From assembly GCA_029776155.1 (NCBI GenBank), contig JAKOTU010000031.1:1-49599 (forward strand): DNA of 49,599 nt. The letters run 5' to 3'. Made by a program: the position numbers and the translations under genes. Shown piece by piece: positions 40,649-49,486 of this stretch. The stretch's first letter is position 1. Each line of letters opens with the position of its first letter. Source of the stretch: Bacillota bacterium. GTDB taxonomy: Bacteria; Bacillota; Limnochordia; Darwinibacteriales; Darwinibacteriaceae. A model generated the notes under the pieces. The model was not told the origin of the DNA, did not search any database, and saw only the letters and a list, made by a program, of their open reading frames with translations.

Positions 40649-40677
40649 ATTATACAAAGATTCCCGTACCCTGTCAA
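40649..40677 (-). promoter_or_regulatory. Perfect consensus sigma-A promoter for yceD-rpmF
   Basis: TTGACA (40677-40672), exactly 17 bp, TATAAT (40654-40649) on the minus strand. The predicted start (about 40642) lies inside the yceD ribosome site, leaving a leader of about 10 nt. Confidence 0.85.
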
Positions 40678-40693
40678 CAACCAGGCTGGGCAC

Positions 40694-41470
40694 TTAAGAC
40701 CCTTGGTCCAGCCTCTTTTTGATGGCGGGCAGTACTTCCCAAGCGGCCTGCCGCCCCTTTTCCACAATCTCCGCGGCCCTGTTGAGCTGGGTGAAGGTGA
40801 CATTGCCCAAGTCGGGCTCGATGAGCAGATCGCAATCGATGGGCTTTCTCGAGGCCGCCTGCCGATTGAGGATGTCAATGGTCTGGATGATCACGTCGGG
40901 GAGATGGCGGATCCGGCTGCGCAGAGGCCCCCAGCCCACATCCACAGCAATCACCAGTTCGGCTCCCATTCTCCGGCAGAGATCGCCGGGCACCCGGTTC
41001 ACCAGCGCCCCGTCCACCAGCACCAGACCATCCTTTTCCACGGGCACGAAGACACCGGGGATGGACAGACTGGCAACTATGGCATCAGCTACCGAGCCCG
41101 AGTCTAAGACGACCTCTTCGCCGGTAAGCAGATTAGTGGCTACCACCGCCGCCTTAATGGGCAGATCCTCAAAACGCTGCTCCCGGGTCAACAGCCGGAG
41201 CATCTGATGGATCTTGTCTGGAACTACTAGCCCCCTAGGCCGCAGCGTCCAACTAGTTAGATCATTCCAATCGAGTTCCTGCACCATGCGGCCCAGCAGG
41301 TTCAAATCGGAACCGCTGGCATACAGCCCCGCCACCACAGCTCCAGCGCTGGTTCCGCACACGATGTCCACGGGAATACCGGCTTCTTCCAATACCTGCA
41401 AAACCCCTAGGTTGGCCAAGCCCCGCGCCGCTCCTGAGCCCAGCGCGACGCCCACTGTGGGGTAAGGCAT
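40694..41470 (-). CDS. Patatin-like phospholipase (RssA/YlbK-type)
   Basis: 258 aa. Serine-Asp dyad hydrolase: oxyanion GSGAARGLANLGVLQVLEE, nucleophile in VCGTSAGAVVAGLYAS, and catalytic Asp in VDGALVNRVPG. No signal peptide, so cytoplasmic or membrane-peripheral. Bacillus YlbK sits beside YlbJ, matching the divergent ylbJ here. The ATG at 41470 has GAGGTGA at 5 nt. Substrate unknown. Confidence 0.9.
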   Translation of the reverse strand: MPYPTVGVALGSGAARGLANLGVLQVLEEAGIPVDIVCGTSAGAVVAGLYASGSDLNLLGRMVQELDWNDLTSWTLRPRGLVVPDKIHQMLRLLTREQRFEDLPIKAAVVATNLLTGEEVVLDSGSVADAIVASLSIPGVFVPVEKDGLVLVDGALVNRVPGDLCRRMGAELVIAVDVGWGPLRSRIRHLPDVIIQTIDILNRQAASRKPIDCDLLIEPDLGNVTFTQLNRAAEIVEKGRQAAWEVLPAIKKRLDQGS

Positions 41471-41526
41471 AAATCTCACCTCGAATTCGTAAGAATAAGC
41501 AGATACCCCGGGAAAGGGTGTGGCCT

Positions 41527-42738
41527 ATGAAGCGCAGTCGCATTCTAGCTCTCCTGGCTTTCATCCTCACCGCATTAATGGTCGCCTATCCGGACGTTTC
41601 CTTCCAAGCATCCCTGGAAGGGCTGCGGCTGTGGCTGGAGATCGTCCTGCCTTCCCTACTGCCCTTTTTTATCCTGGCTGATCTGCTCCTGGCTCTGGGG
41701 GTGGTGCACTTCCTGGGTGCCCTTTTGGAACCAATCATGCGCCCCCTGTTCAGGGTGCCAGGTGTGGGCGGCTTTGCCTTAGCCATGGGTCTGGCCGCCG
41801 GCTTTCCCCTGGGGGCGAAGGTAACTGGGGACTTGGTGCGCGCAGGGATGATCACCACCACCGAAGGGGAGCGCTTGGTGGCCTTTACCAATACGGCCAA
41901 CTCACTCTTTTTGACCAGTGCAGTGGCTGTGGGCATGTTCGGCCGGCCTGAACTGGGCGCTGCCCTGCTCATAGCCCATTACCTAGGCGCGATCTTGGTG
42001 GGCGTAGCCATGCGTCTCCATCAAGGCCCAGAAAGCACCCCAGTGAAAAGTCAAGGAGCTTACCTACAAAGGGCGCTGCGGGCCTTAGACCAGGCTCGTC
42101 GAAAAGACGGCCGCCCTTTGGGAAAGCTCTTTGGGGATACGGCTAGAAACAGCTTCGCCTCCATGCTTTTTATCGGCGCCTGTATAATGTTCTTCTCCGT
42201 GGTTGTACAGGTAATCAGTGCCACAGGACTGCTCAGTCCTGTGCGTGCAGGCGTAGGCTGGGTGCTCGAGTTTCTCGGCCTAGATGCCAATCTGAGCAGC
42301 GCTGTGCTGCACGGTTTCTTCGAGACGACCAGGGGAACGCAGCTCGCATCCACGGCGGCTGCGCCCTTAGCCAGTCAACTCGCCGCGGCCTGCCTGATCT
42401 TGGGCTGGAGCGGGCTTTCTGTGCATGGCCAGGTTGCCTCCCTGATCAGCGGCACGGGCATCCGCCTCACTGTTTATGCTTACGCCCGACTGCTACATGC
42501 CCTCTTCTCCGCGCTGATCTGCGCCCTGCTCTTAGGGCCCGCCAAGCTGATCCCAGCCGCTTTGGCTAAGGTCCTGCCCGCTTTGGGAACTGGCCGCTAT
42601 CTTGACGGCAGCTTCGGGGAACGCCTCTTAGTCTCAGCCCGCCTGGCCACCAGTCTCCTCCTCATTGTGGTCATCATCTTGAGCACAGTGTGGCTGTTCA
42701 GGCGCATAATCTACATCTCGCTGCGCTCCCGCGATTGA
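41527..42738 (+). CDS. ylbJ: Sporulation integral membrane protein YlbJ
   Basis: 403 aa polytopic membrane protein of the nucleoside-transporter-like fold (Gate domains), needed for spore cortex formation in Bacillus. About eight hydrophobic segments. Family motifs: LPSLLPFFILADLLLALG, GLAAGFPLGAKVTGDLVRAG and FTNTANSLFLTSAVAVGMFG. The ATG at 41527 is 8 nt after GGGAAAGGG. Plus strand, divergent from the patatin gene. I could not identify a sigma-E promoter with confidence. Its end overlaps the convergent coiled-coil gene by 28 bp. Confidence 0.93.
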   Translation: MKRSRILALLAFILTALMVAYPDVSFQASLEGLRLWLEIVLPSLLPFFILADLLLALGVVHFLGALLEPIMRPLFRVPGVGGFALAMGLAAGFPLGAKVTGDLVRAGMITTTEGERLVAFTNTANSLFLTSAVAVGMFGRPELGAALLIAHYLGAILVGVAMRLHQGPESTPVKSQGAYLQRALRALDQARRKDGRPLGKLFGDTARNSFASMLFIGACIMFFSVVVQVISATGLLSPVRAGVGWVLEFLGLDANLSSAVLHGFFETTRGTQLASTAAAPLASQLAAACLILGWSGLSVHGQVASLISGTGIRLTVYAYARLLHALFSALICALLLGPAKLIPAALAKVLPALGTGRYLDGSFGERLLVSARLATSLLLIVVIILSTVWLFRRIIYISLRSRD

Positions 42739-43190
42739 TCCTTTCTCTGCAGGGCATCCCGGCCCCGTTCTATTTCAGCCAATGCTCGGCTGAGCACATC
42801 ATGCAGCTGGGACAATTTCTCCAGGGCATACTCTTCAGCGCCAGCCTGCATCTCCTGGGCCCGTCTCCGCGCTTCTTCCAGGAGCAGCTTGCTCTCTTCT
42901 TCAGCTTGGCGATAGATCTCACTGTTGCTCACCAGTTTGGCCGCATACTCCTCAGCTTTGGCGATCATGCGCTCCACTTGCTCCTGCCCTTCGGCGATCA
43001 TGCGTTCACGTTCTGAAGAGACCGCCTCGGCCCGCTTGATCTCTTCGGGCACCGCCGCCCGAATAATGTCCAGCAGGTCAAGGAGCTCATCAGCATCCAC
43101 CAGAACCTTGCCCACCAAAGGAACCTCAGGCGCTTTCTCCACTAGTGCTTCCAGTTGGTCGATGAGGACCAAAAGATTCACTCGGTTCAC
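42711..43190 (-). CDS. Coiled-coil protein, function unknown
   Basis: 159 aa. The N-terminal 50 residues ([20 protein letters not shown], then [18 protein letters not shown]) form a small helical motif. The rest is a long Glu/Ala/Arg-rich coiled coil resembling ATP-synthase b-subunit or DivIVA-type helices. No transmembrane segment. Similar proteins occur next to coaD in clostridia. GTG start at 43190 overlapping the coaD stop by 4 bp (GTGA), with GGGAGAGG upstream. A DivIVA-like scaffold role is only a guess. Confidence 0.7.
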   Translation of the reverse strand: MNRVNLLVLIDQLEALVEKAPEVPLVGKVLVDADELLDLLDIIRAAVPEEIKRAEAVSSERERMIAEGQEQVERMIAKAEEYAAKLVSNSEIYRQAEEESKLLLEEARRRAQEMQAGAEEYALEKLSQLHDVLSRALAEIERGRDALQRKDQSRERSEM

Positions 43191-43681
43191 TGTGACCTCT
43201 CCCTATCCTTGAATTTCTCCGCCAAGGCCTCAGCCACTCGGGGGCTTACCCACTTGGACACATCTCCACCGAACTCTGCTACTTCCTTCACCGCCGAAGA
43301 GCTGATAAACGAATACTCGCTCGCGGTCATCATAAAGACCGTTTCTACCCGGGGATCTAGGTTGCGGTTCATGGCGGCCAACTTAAACTCAAATTCGAAA
43401 TCCGAAACGGCCCTCAGTCCCCTGACCATGGCCGCGGCTTTCTTCATCCGGGCATACTCAATGGCTAAACCGGAATAGGCGTCCACTGTCACATTGCTCA
43501 ACCCTTTGGTTTCCTCTCGCAGGAGTTCCAAACGTTCCTCCACTGTGAAAAGGGGGACTTTCCCTGGGTTGTGCAGCACGCAGATATACAGGTGGTCGAA
43601 CAGACTGGCCGCTCGGGTGATAATATCTAAGTGTCCGTAGGTTACAGGATCAAAAGTGCCAGTGCATACCCCGATCTTCAC
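43187..43681 (-). CDS. coaD: Phosphopantetheine adenylyltransferase
   Basis: Penultimate step of coenzyme A synthesis. 164 aa. Nucleotidyltransferase motif [13 protein letters not shown] (TxGH) and [16 protein letters not shown]. The usual PGSFDP reads TGTFDP and TNGH reads TYGH, conservative changes. GTG at 43681 is preferred (GGGAGGGG 5 nt upstream), with a 4-bp GTGA overlap to rsmD. Supplies the cofactor of ACP. Confidence 0.95.
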   Translation of the reverse strand: MKIGVCTGTFDPVTYGHLDIITRAASLFDHLYICVLHNPGKVPLFTVEERLELLREETKGLSNVTVDAYSGLAIEYARMKKAAAMVRGLRAVSDFEFEFKLAAMNRNLDPRVETVFMMTASEYSFISSSAVKEVAEFGGDVSKWVSPRVAEALAEKFKDRERSQ

Positions 43682-44235
43682 TGAGACCCCTCCCATCGAT
43701 AGAACAAAAGCGCTGTTTCGCCGTAGGTGCGGATCTGTTCTAGGCAGAGTTTCGACACGCCTAGGGGAGCTTCCTCTTTTTTGCTGGCCTCCGCAATGAT
43801 TATTCCCTCTGGTGTGAGCAGTTCTGTGGCCGTCAGCCTTTCGAGCGTCTTGGCCACCAAGCCGCGGTTGTAGGGGGGATCAAGAAAGATCAAGTCAAAC
43901 TGCTCCCCCCGTTTGTGTAGCCCGTTTAAAGCGGCAAAGACGTCGCTTCTGTAGACCACACCTCCCTGCAGCCCGGTGCGGGCCAGATTTTTTTTGATCT
44001 GCTCGCAGCAGGCCCGATCCGCTTCCACCCAAACCACCTGGCGTGCGCCGCGGCTTAGGGCCTCCAAACCGATGGCCCCGCTGCCGGCAAAAAGATCCAA
44101 GAAAGAGCTCTCCACCACAGCGGGGCCCAGGATGTTAAACAGCGCCTCTTTGACTCTATCTCCGGTGGGCCTGGTGGACAGGCCCTTAACACTCGCAAGC
44201 TTGGTACCTTTGGCCTTACCCGCGATCACCCGCAT
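43678..44235 (-). CDS. rsmD: 16S rRNA (guanine-966-N2) methyltransferase RsmD
   Basis: 185 aa. [15 protein letters not shown] start, [19 protein letters not shown]-binding [19 protein letters not shown], and the catalytic DPPY in [14 protein letters not shown] at 44235 with AGGAG 8 nt upstream. The rsmD-coaD pair is a conserved neighbourhood. Confidence 0.96.
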   Translation of the reverse strand: MRVIAGKAKGTKLASVKGLSTRPTGDRVKEALFNILGPAVVESSFLDLFAGSGAIGLEALSRGARQVVWVEADRACCEQIKKNLARTGLQGGVVYRSDVFAALNGLHKRGEQFDLIFLDPPYNRGLVAKTLERLTATELLTPEGIIIAEASKKEEAPLGVSKLCLEQIRTYGETALLFYRWEGSQ

Positions 44236-44246
44236 AAACGACACTC

Positions 44247-46259
44247 CTATACAGGATAATTATCCAATTCGGCAGCGAGCTCCGGGTAACCCTTCAGCTG
44301 TGGATCACGGCTTAACAGCTCGCGGGCTGCTTCTGCCGCCAGCTGCAGGAGTTCCCGATCCTGCTGCAGATCGGCCAAGCGGAAATAGGGCTGCCCCCAC
44401 TGGCGCACTCCGAGCAGGTCGCCTGGCCCGCGCAGGCGCAGATCCTCTTCGGCAATGAAAAAGCCGTCATTGCTGCGGCGAACAACTTCCAGGCGGGCTC
44501 TGCTCTGGGCTGAATGATTGTAGGCAAGCAAGAAACAGATGCCAGGCTTGTTCCCCCGCCCCACGCGCCCGCGCAGCTGGTGCAGCTGGGCCAGGCCAAA
44601 GCGCTCAGCATTCTCGATCACCATCACCGTGGCATTGGGTACGTTCATGCCCACTTCCACCACGGTAGTGGCGATGAGTACATCCAGCTCACCCCGGGCA
44701 AAGGCCTGGAATACTTCCTCCTTTTCCTTGCCCATCTGGCCGTGGATCAAACCAACACGCGCTCCCGCCAAAAGCCCGCGGCGCAGAGCCTCCATCTCCT
44801 GCACCGCAGCCTTCAGGTCCACATGCTCCGACTCCTCCACTAAAGGGAACACCACATAAGCTTGTTCCCCCTGTTTGATCCGGGACAGAACATAGCGGTA
44901 CACATCGGCGCGCTTCGCGGGATGAATAAGGCGGGTATCCACAGGCTGGCGGTTGGCCGGAAGCTGCCGGATCTCAGTAATGTCCAAATCTCCGTACATG
45001 GTTAAGGCCAGGGAACGGGGAATGGGGGTTGCGCTCATAACTAAAAGATCGGGATTACCCTTCCCTAAAAGGGCCGCGCGCTGGCGCACTCCAAAGCGGT
45101 GCTGTTCATCCACAATGGCCAAAGTCAGGTTGTGGTACTCTACTTTGTCGGTGATCAGAGCGTGGGTGCCCACCACAACATCAACTTCACCTTGAGCCAG
45201 GGCCGCTCTGACCGCCTCCTGCTCCTTAGGTTTCATGTTGCCCACCAAGAGGGCTACGTTGATTCCCAGGGGCTCCAAGGACGCTTTGAGACGCTCGGCC
45301 ATCTGCACCGCCAGAACCTCTGTGGGAACCATCATGGCCACTTGTCCGCCGCTGGCTACTGCCTTAACGGCTCCGTATTCAGCCACAATAGTCTTGCCCG
45401 AGCCGACTTCGCCTTGGATCAGCCTGCGCATGGCCAGCGGAGCTTCCATATCCTTCGCTACCTGCTGCAGGGCAGCTTGCTGGTCTTTGGTCAGCTCAAA
45501 GGGCAGATGCGCCAAAAAACGCCCTACCAGATCCCCATCGGGTTTATGGGCAACTCCCGCCCGATATCTCTGCCCCCTTTGCAGACCCAGATGAAAGAGG
45601 AAGAACTCTTCGAACACCAGACGTTCCCGGGCCCGTTCATAGTGGGCCCAGTCTGTGGGAAAGTGGATCTGCCGCAGAGCCTCCCTGCGGTCCAGGTATC
45701 TGGCCCGCCAAGTTGCGGGCAGGCATTCTTCGATCTCAGCCAGATACTTGAGGGCAAACTTGACCCAGCTTACCCGCTGATTATTGGTTATCCCTGCAGC
45801 TAAGGGATAGATAGGCATCAAGCCTTGGTGTTCCGGCTGGCGGGTGTACACTTCAGGGGAAATCATCTCCGGAAACAGCCCGCCCTCTTTTACCTGCCCG
45901 TACACCCACACCTCTTTGACCCGCTGCAGTTTGCGGTAGAGAAAACTCGGCCCTGGGGCCCGATGATGCACAAACCAGGTGAGCCCTAGCTGTCCGCCCA
46001 ACGAGGCCTGGATCAAGCGCCGGCCCTGGGAAATCGGCCGCTCATGCAGCTGCAGGAGGGGGCCGCGGACCAGCTGTATCGCGCCCACCTCCACTTGGTG
46101 GGGCTCCAAGACCTTCTGGAAGTCTTTATAAGTACGGGGAAAACTGAACAACACATCCCTTACCGTACGCAAGCCCAGGCCCTTTAAGGCCTGGGCCTTT
46201 TTTTCGCCCACCCCGGGCAGTACAGTCACCGGCTGATCCAACATCCGTTGTCCGCGCAC
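44247..46259 (-). CDS. recG: ATP-dependent DNA helicase RecG
   Basis: Branched-DNA helicase for replication restart and recombination. 670 aa. N-terminal HhH-like (VTVLPGVGEKKAQALKGLG) and OB wedge domain, Walker A GEVGSGKT, DEAH-box-like DEQHRFGV, motif III SATPIPRSLALT, and C-terminal helicase motifs (ATTVVEVGMNVPNATVMVIE, QLRGRVGRG), plus the C-terminal TRG-like helix. GTG start at 46259 with GAGGTGA 4 nt upstream. Slightly shorter than E. coli RecG, mostly in the wedge. A terminator/attenuator-like spacer precedes it. Confidence 0.97.
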   Translation of the reverse strand: MRGQRMLDQPVTVLPGVGEKKAQALKGLGLRTVRDVLFSFPRTYKDFQKVLEPHQVEVGAIQLVRGPLLQLHERPISQGRRLIQASLGGQLGLTWFVHHRAPGPSFLYRKLQRVKEVWVYGQVKEGGLFPEMISPEVYTRQPEHQGLMPIYPLAAGITNNQRVSWVKFALKYLAEIEECLPATWRARYLDRREALRQIHFPTDWAHYERARERLVFEEFFLFHLGLQRGQRYRAGVAHKPDGDLVGRFLAHLPFELTKDQQAALQQVAKDMEAPLAMRRLIQGEVGSGKTIVAEYGAVKAVASGGQVAMMVPTEVLAVQMAERLKASLEPLGINVALLVGNMKPKEQEAVRAALAQGEVDVVVGTHALITDKVEYHNLTLAIVDEQHRFGVRQRAALLGKGNPDLLVMSATPIPRSLALTMYGDLDITEIRQLPANRQPVDTRLIHPAKRADVYRYVLSRIKQGEQAYVVFPLVEESEHVDLKAAVQEMEALRRGLLAGARVGLIHGQMGKEKEEVFQAFARGELDVLIATTVVEVGMNVPNATVMVIENAERFGLAQLHQLRGRVGRGNKPGICFLLAYNHSAQSRARLEVVRRSNDGFFIAEEDLRLRGPGDLLGVRQWGQPYFRLADLQQDRELLQLAAEAARELLSRDPQLKGYPELAAELDNYPV

Positions 46260-46274
46260 TTAATCACCTCAATC

Positions 46275-46343
46275 AAAAACAACCCCATCCCGAGGCAAAG
46301 CTGAGGATAAGGGTTGTTCAAGATCTTAAGGCAACCCCATCCC
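46275..46343 (-). terminator. Terminator with competing repeat (possible attenuator) before recG
   Basis: In the minus-strand transcript, ACAACCC...ATCC (46317-46305) pairs with GGGAT...GGGTTGT (46291-46279), followed by UUUUU (46279-46275): an intrinsic terminator. An identical 12-nt copy, GGGATGGGGTTG, lies upstream (46343-46332) and can pair with the same middle segment, forming a mutually exclusive antiterminator-like structure. Confidence 0.6.
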
Positions 46344-46354
46344 AAGGGCTGCCC

Positions 46355-47215
46355 CTAGACGCTGTACAGAAACACCGCCACTGTCCCCGGGCCAGCGTGT
46401 ACTCCGATGGTGGGGCCAATCTCGCCCACCACCACCTCCGTATCCAAGTCCAGGATGTCCGGTAGCGCCGCGGCCAGCGCCGCCGCCTCTCCGTGGTTAT
46501 CCGCGTGGCTCACTGCGGCGCGCAGCCGTTTGTCGGGATGGCGCTCGCGAAACTCAGCACCCAGCTCCCGCAGGCGCTTGAGGGCCTTGGCCTTGCCCCG
46601 GATCTTCTCAAAGGGCGCTACCTGGCCATCTACCAAGGTCAACACAGGCTTGATGCTGAGCAGGGTACCCACAAAGGCTGAAGCAAGGCCTATCCGTCCG
46701 TTGCGCTGCAGGTACTCCAAGGTATCGACGACAAAATAGACCTGGAGGCTGTCGATGACGCTCTGCACATCTTGGAGAATCTCTGCCACGCCTTTCCCTG
46801 CCTGCACCCCTTGGGCCGCGATCAGGGCCGTTACCCCAATCCCCAAGGAGGCGGATTTGCTGTCCACTGCCTCCACTTTGATCTGGGGATCGATCATGGA
46901 ACCGGCCAACACAGCCGATTGGTAAGTGCCGCTCATTTTACTGCTCAAATGGATGGACAAAATGGTGTCGCCTGGTTGGGCAATGCGCTCATATACTTCC
47001 ACGAAATCCGCAGGCGAAGGCTGACAAGTGCTAGGCATGCGGGTTTCCTGCTGCAAACGGGCATAAAACTCGGCAGCTGTTATATCCACTCCATCTTTGA
47101 AAATCTCATCGCCGAACTGCACGGTTAAGGGCACCACATGGATACCCAGCCTTTCTCTCAGCTCAACGGGGAGATCGCTTCCACTATCAGTAACAACATG
47201 GATGCGTGCCACCAT
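46355..47215 (-). CDS. DegV family fatty-acid-binding protein (FakB-type)
   Basis: 286 aa. DegV fold: HVVTDSGSDLPVELRERLGI at the start, SIHLSSKMSGTYQSAVLA, and the C-terminal fatty-acid pocket loop GEIGPTIGVHAGPGTVAVF. Such proteins hold a fatty acid for phosphorylation by FakA. Adjacent to fakA, so a FakB role is very likely. The ATG at 47215 sits after GAGGAGGGAG; an ATG-like start seven codons upstream is not supported. Confidence 0.93.
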   Translation of the reverse strand: MVARIHVVTDSGSDLPVELRERLGIHVVPLTVQFGDEIFKDGVDITAAEFYARLQQETRMPSTCQPSPADFVEVYERIAQPGDTILSIHLSSKMSGTYQSAVLAGSMIDPQIKVEAVDSKSASLGIGVTALIAAQGVQAGKGVAEILQDVQSVIDSLQVYFVVDTLEYLQRNGRIGLASAFVGTLLSIKPVLTLVDGQVAPFEKIRGKAKALKRLRELGAEFRERHPDKRLRAAVSHADNHGEAAALAAALPDILDLDTEVVVGEIGPTIGVHAGPGTVAVFLYSV

Positions 47216-47236
47216 ATCTCCCTCCTCTGCGCTCAA

Positions 47237-48910
47237 CTATTCCACTGAGACAATATAGTAATAGAGGGGCTGCCCCCCGCGGTAAATCTCCACTTCGCAA
47301 TCGGGGAACTCAGCGCGAACGAGCTCGTTGAGCTCCTGAGCAGCCGTTTCGTCTAGATCTGCGCCGTAGTAGATACTGATCACCGACGATTCCTCATCGA
47401 CCATCTTCCTCAGAAGGTCCCGGGCCACCACAGTGGGGGTTGGACCCACCACAGCTATCTTCCCCTCCGCAAGGCCGATAATATCCCGCTCTTCAATCTG
47501 GAGATCCCCTGCCACTGTGGAGCGCACCGCATAGGTCACTTCACCTGTCTTAACCTCGCGCATGCCCTCTTCCATGGCCGCCAAGTTCTCTTCCAGGGAG
47601 TCTTCGGCCACATAGTACATGAGGGCTGCAATCCCTTGGGGAACGGACCTGGTGGGCACAACGGCCACGGGTTTTTCAGTCAGCTCCCTGGCCTGTTGGG
47701 CGGAGAAGATAACGTTTTTGTTGTTGGGCAGGATGATTACCGCTTCCGCGTTGACACTCTCCACCGCCTTGACCAAATCCTCTGTACTGGGGTTCATGGT
47801 CTGTCCGCCAGCCACGACATAGTCCACCCCAAGGCTCTTGAAGATTTCCGCCAATCCCTCTCCTGGAACCACCGCCACAACACCGAGGGGTTTGGGCTCT
47901 GCGTAGACAGCGCTGTTGGGGAAATTGATCACGTTATTCCCCACGCTGTAATCCAGGTGGTGCGTCTCTTCATGGCTGGCAAACTCCTGGTTCTGCAGGC
48001 GCATGTTGTCAATGGCGATCTCGGTCAGTTCCCCGAATTGACCGCAGAACTCCAACACTTGACCGGGATGATCGGTGTGAATATGCACCTTAACCACATC
48101 GTCGTCGGCCACAACCAGCAGCGAATCGCCCTTGGGTTCGAGCTCCCGGCGAACGGCCACGGCATCGATGCCGCTGCCTAAAATGATGAACTCGGTGCAG
48201 TACCTGTTCACCGAGACTTCCTGTTCAACTTTGGGGGCTGCCGCGGCAGGGGTTGGCTGCGCGGCTTTGGCCAGCAGCTCTTCCAGCTCCTCAGGTGAGG
48301 CAGTTAGCCCCGTGAAGAAGCCTTCAAAGATACAGACCAAACCCTGTCCCCCCGCGTCCACAACTCCCGCCTGTTTTAACACGGGCAAAATGTTTGGGGT
48401 ATCGGCCAGGGCTGCGCGGGCACCTTCCAGGGCCGCCTGCAGAACTTCTACAGCGCCCGCCCCTTCGGCACTGGCTTGGGCGGCATACTCAGCCGCCACC
48501 CGGGCCACTGTGAGCATGGTCCCTTCCACCGGCTTCATAACGGCGCGGTAGGTGGTCTGGGATGCCACGGCCAGGGCATTGGCTAGATCCTCGCCCGTGA
48601 TACTCTCCTCCACATGGGCTAGGCCGTCGGAAAAGCCGCGGAAGAACTGGGAAAGGATCACGCCGCTGTTACCCCGGGCCCCCATGAGCGAACCCCGGGT
48701 GAGCAGCGAAGCGAGCCGCCTTACCTCCGCATTCTCCGCCTGTTCCAGCTCCTTTATGGCTGCGTTGAGCGTGAGGGACATATTCGTTCCCGTGTCGCCG
48801 TCGGGCACGGGAAAGACGTTTAGAGCATTCACTTTATCTTTCTGCTGCTCTAGATGACGGGCCGCCGCCAGCAGCATATTTTTGAAAGCCAAACCGTTAA
48901 TCACGTCCAA
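47237..48910 (-). CDS. fakA: Fatty acid kinase catalytic subunit FakA (YloV, DAK2 family)
   Basis: Phosphorylates FakB-bound fatty acids so that exogenous lipid enters the PlsX/PlsY pathway. 557 aa. N-terminal dihydroxyacetone-kinase-like domain with NALNVFPVPDGDTGTNM (metal-binding Asp) and GSLMGARGNSGVILSQF; central linker (Ala/Pro-rich near 225); FakA middle domain (VNRYCTEFIILG) and a C-terminal FakB1-like domain ending YYIVSVE. TTG at 48910 is preferred, as GGAGGA lies 6 nt upstream; the GTG six codons earlier overlaps the yloU stop. Confidence 0.94.
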   Translation of the reverse strand: MDVINGLAFKNMLLAAARHLEQQKDKVNALNVFPVPDGDTGTNMSLTLNAAIKELEQAENAEVRRLASLLTRGSLMGARGNSGVILSQFFRGFSDGLAHVEESITGEDLANALAVASQTTYRAVMKPVEGTMLTVARVAAEYAAQASAEGAGAVEVLQAALEGARAALADTPNILPVLKQAGVVDAGGQGLVCIFEGFFTGLTASPEELEELLAKAAQPTPAAAAPKVEQEVSVNRYCTEFIILGSGIDAVAVRRELEPKGDSLLVVADDDVVKVHIHTDHPGQVLEFCGQFGELTEIAIDNMRLQNQEFASHEETHHLDYSVGNNVINFPNSAVYAEPKPLGVVAVVPGEGLAEIFKSLGVDYVVAGGQTMNPSTEDLVKAVESVNAEAVIILPNNKNVIFSAQQARELTEKPVAVVPTRSVPQGIAALMYYVAEDSLEENLAAMEEGMREVKTGEVTYAVRSTVAGDLQIEERDIIGLAEGKIAVVGPTPTVVARDLLRKMVDEESSVISIYYGADLDETAAQELNELVRAEFPDCEVEIYRGGQPLYYYIVSVE

Positions 48911-48924
48911 CGTTGTTCCTCCGA

Positions 48925-49293
48925 TCACTTTCTCTTTGGGCGAGTAACTCGCACACCCTGGACCTTGACGTTGATCCGGTCCACTTTCAAGCCAAGCATG
49001 GTCTCAATGACGTACTTGACCCGCTCCTGAACATTTCTGGCCACTTCGGAAATCTTGACTCCATACTCGACCACAATGTACAGCTGTACGCTGATGCTGT
49101 CCTCGCCAAATTGTATATCTACGCCTCGCTCAAAATTCTCACGGCGAAGCAGATCCGAGAGTCCCTCTTGGATGTTGCGCGGGGCCATACCGACAAGGCC
49201 ATAGCACTCCATGGCCGCCAGACCGGAAACGGTGGCGATTACTCCTTCGTGAATAAAGATTTTGCCATACTGGCCTTGGATTTCTTGGGCCAC
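48925..49293 (-). CDS. Asp23/YloU family alkaline-shock protein
   Basis: 122 aa. YGKIFIHEGVIATVSGLAAM, then YGLVGMAPRN and VEYGVKISEVARNVQERVKY are typical of Asp23/YloU, membrane-associated proteins often preceding fakA (yloU-yloV). The GTG at 49293 is preferred (GAGAGGGGG 6 nt upstream and homologues start about here); an ATG at 49332 lacks a good ribosome site. Confidence 0.9.
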   Translation of the reverse strand: MAQEIQGQYGKIFIHEGVIATVSGLAAMECYGLVGMAPRNIQEGLSDLLRRENFERGVDIQFGEDSISVQLYIVVEYGVKISEVARNVQERVKYVIETMLGLKVDRINVKVQGVRVTRPKRK

Positions 49294-49346
49294 TATAGTC
49301 CCCCTCTCCACACCATTACCAAAATGGTCCATCGACTATCATCCCT

Positions 49347-49375
49347 ATTCTACCCATTTGACCCCTGCTTGTAAA
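49347..49375 (-). promoter_or_regulatory. Sigma-A promoter for yloU-fakA-degV
   Basis: TTTACA (49375-49370), 17-bp spacer, TAGAAT (49352-49347) on the minus strand. The start is near 49340, about 47 nt before the chosen GTG. Confidence 0.75.
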
Positions 49376-49486
49376 GGATTTTATCTTGGCGGTGAATTCC
49401 GCAGAAATGCAACTCTAAATGAAACGGATTTTCGCTCGTCTTCTCTCTGACTCAACGAAGGGTTTCTGTTCCTCGCTCGGCTTGGT

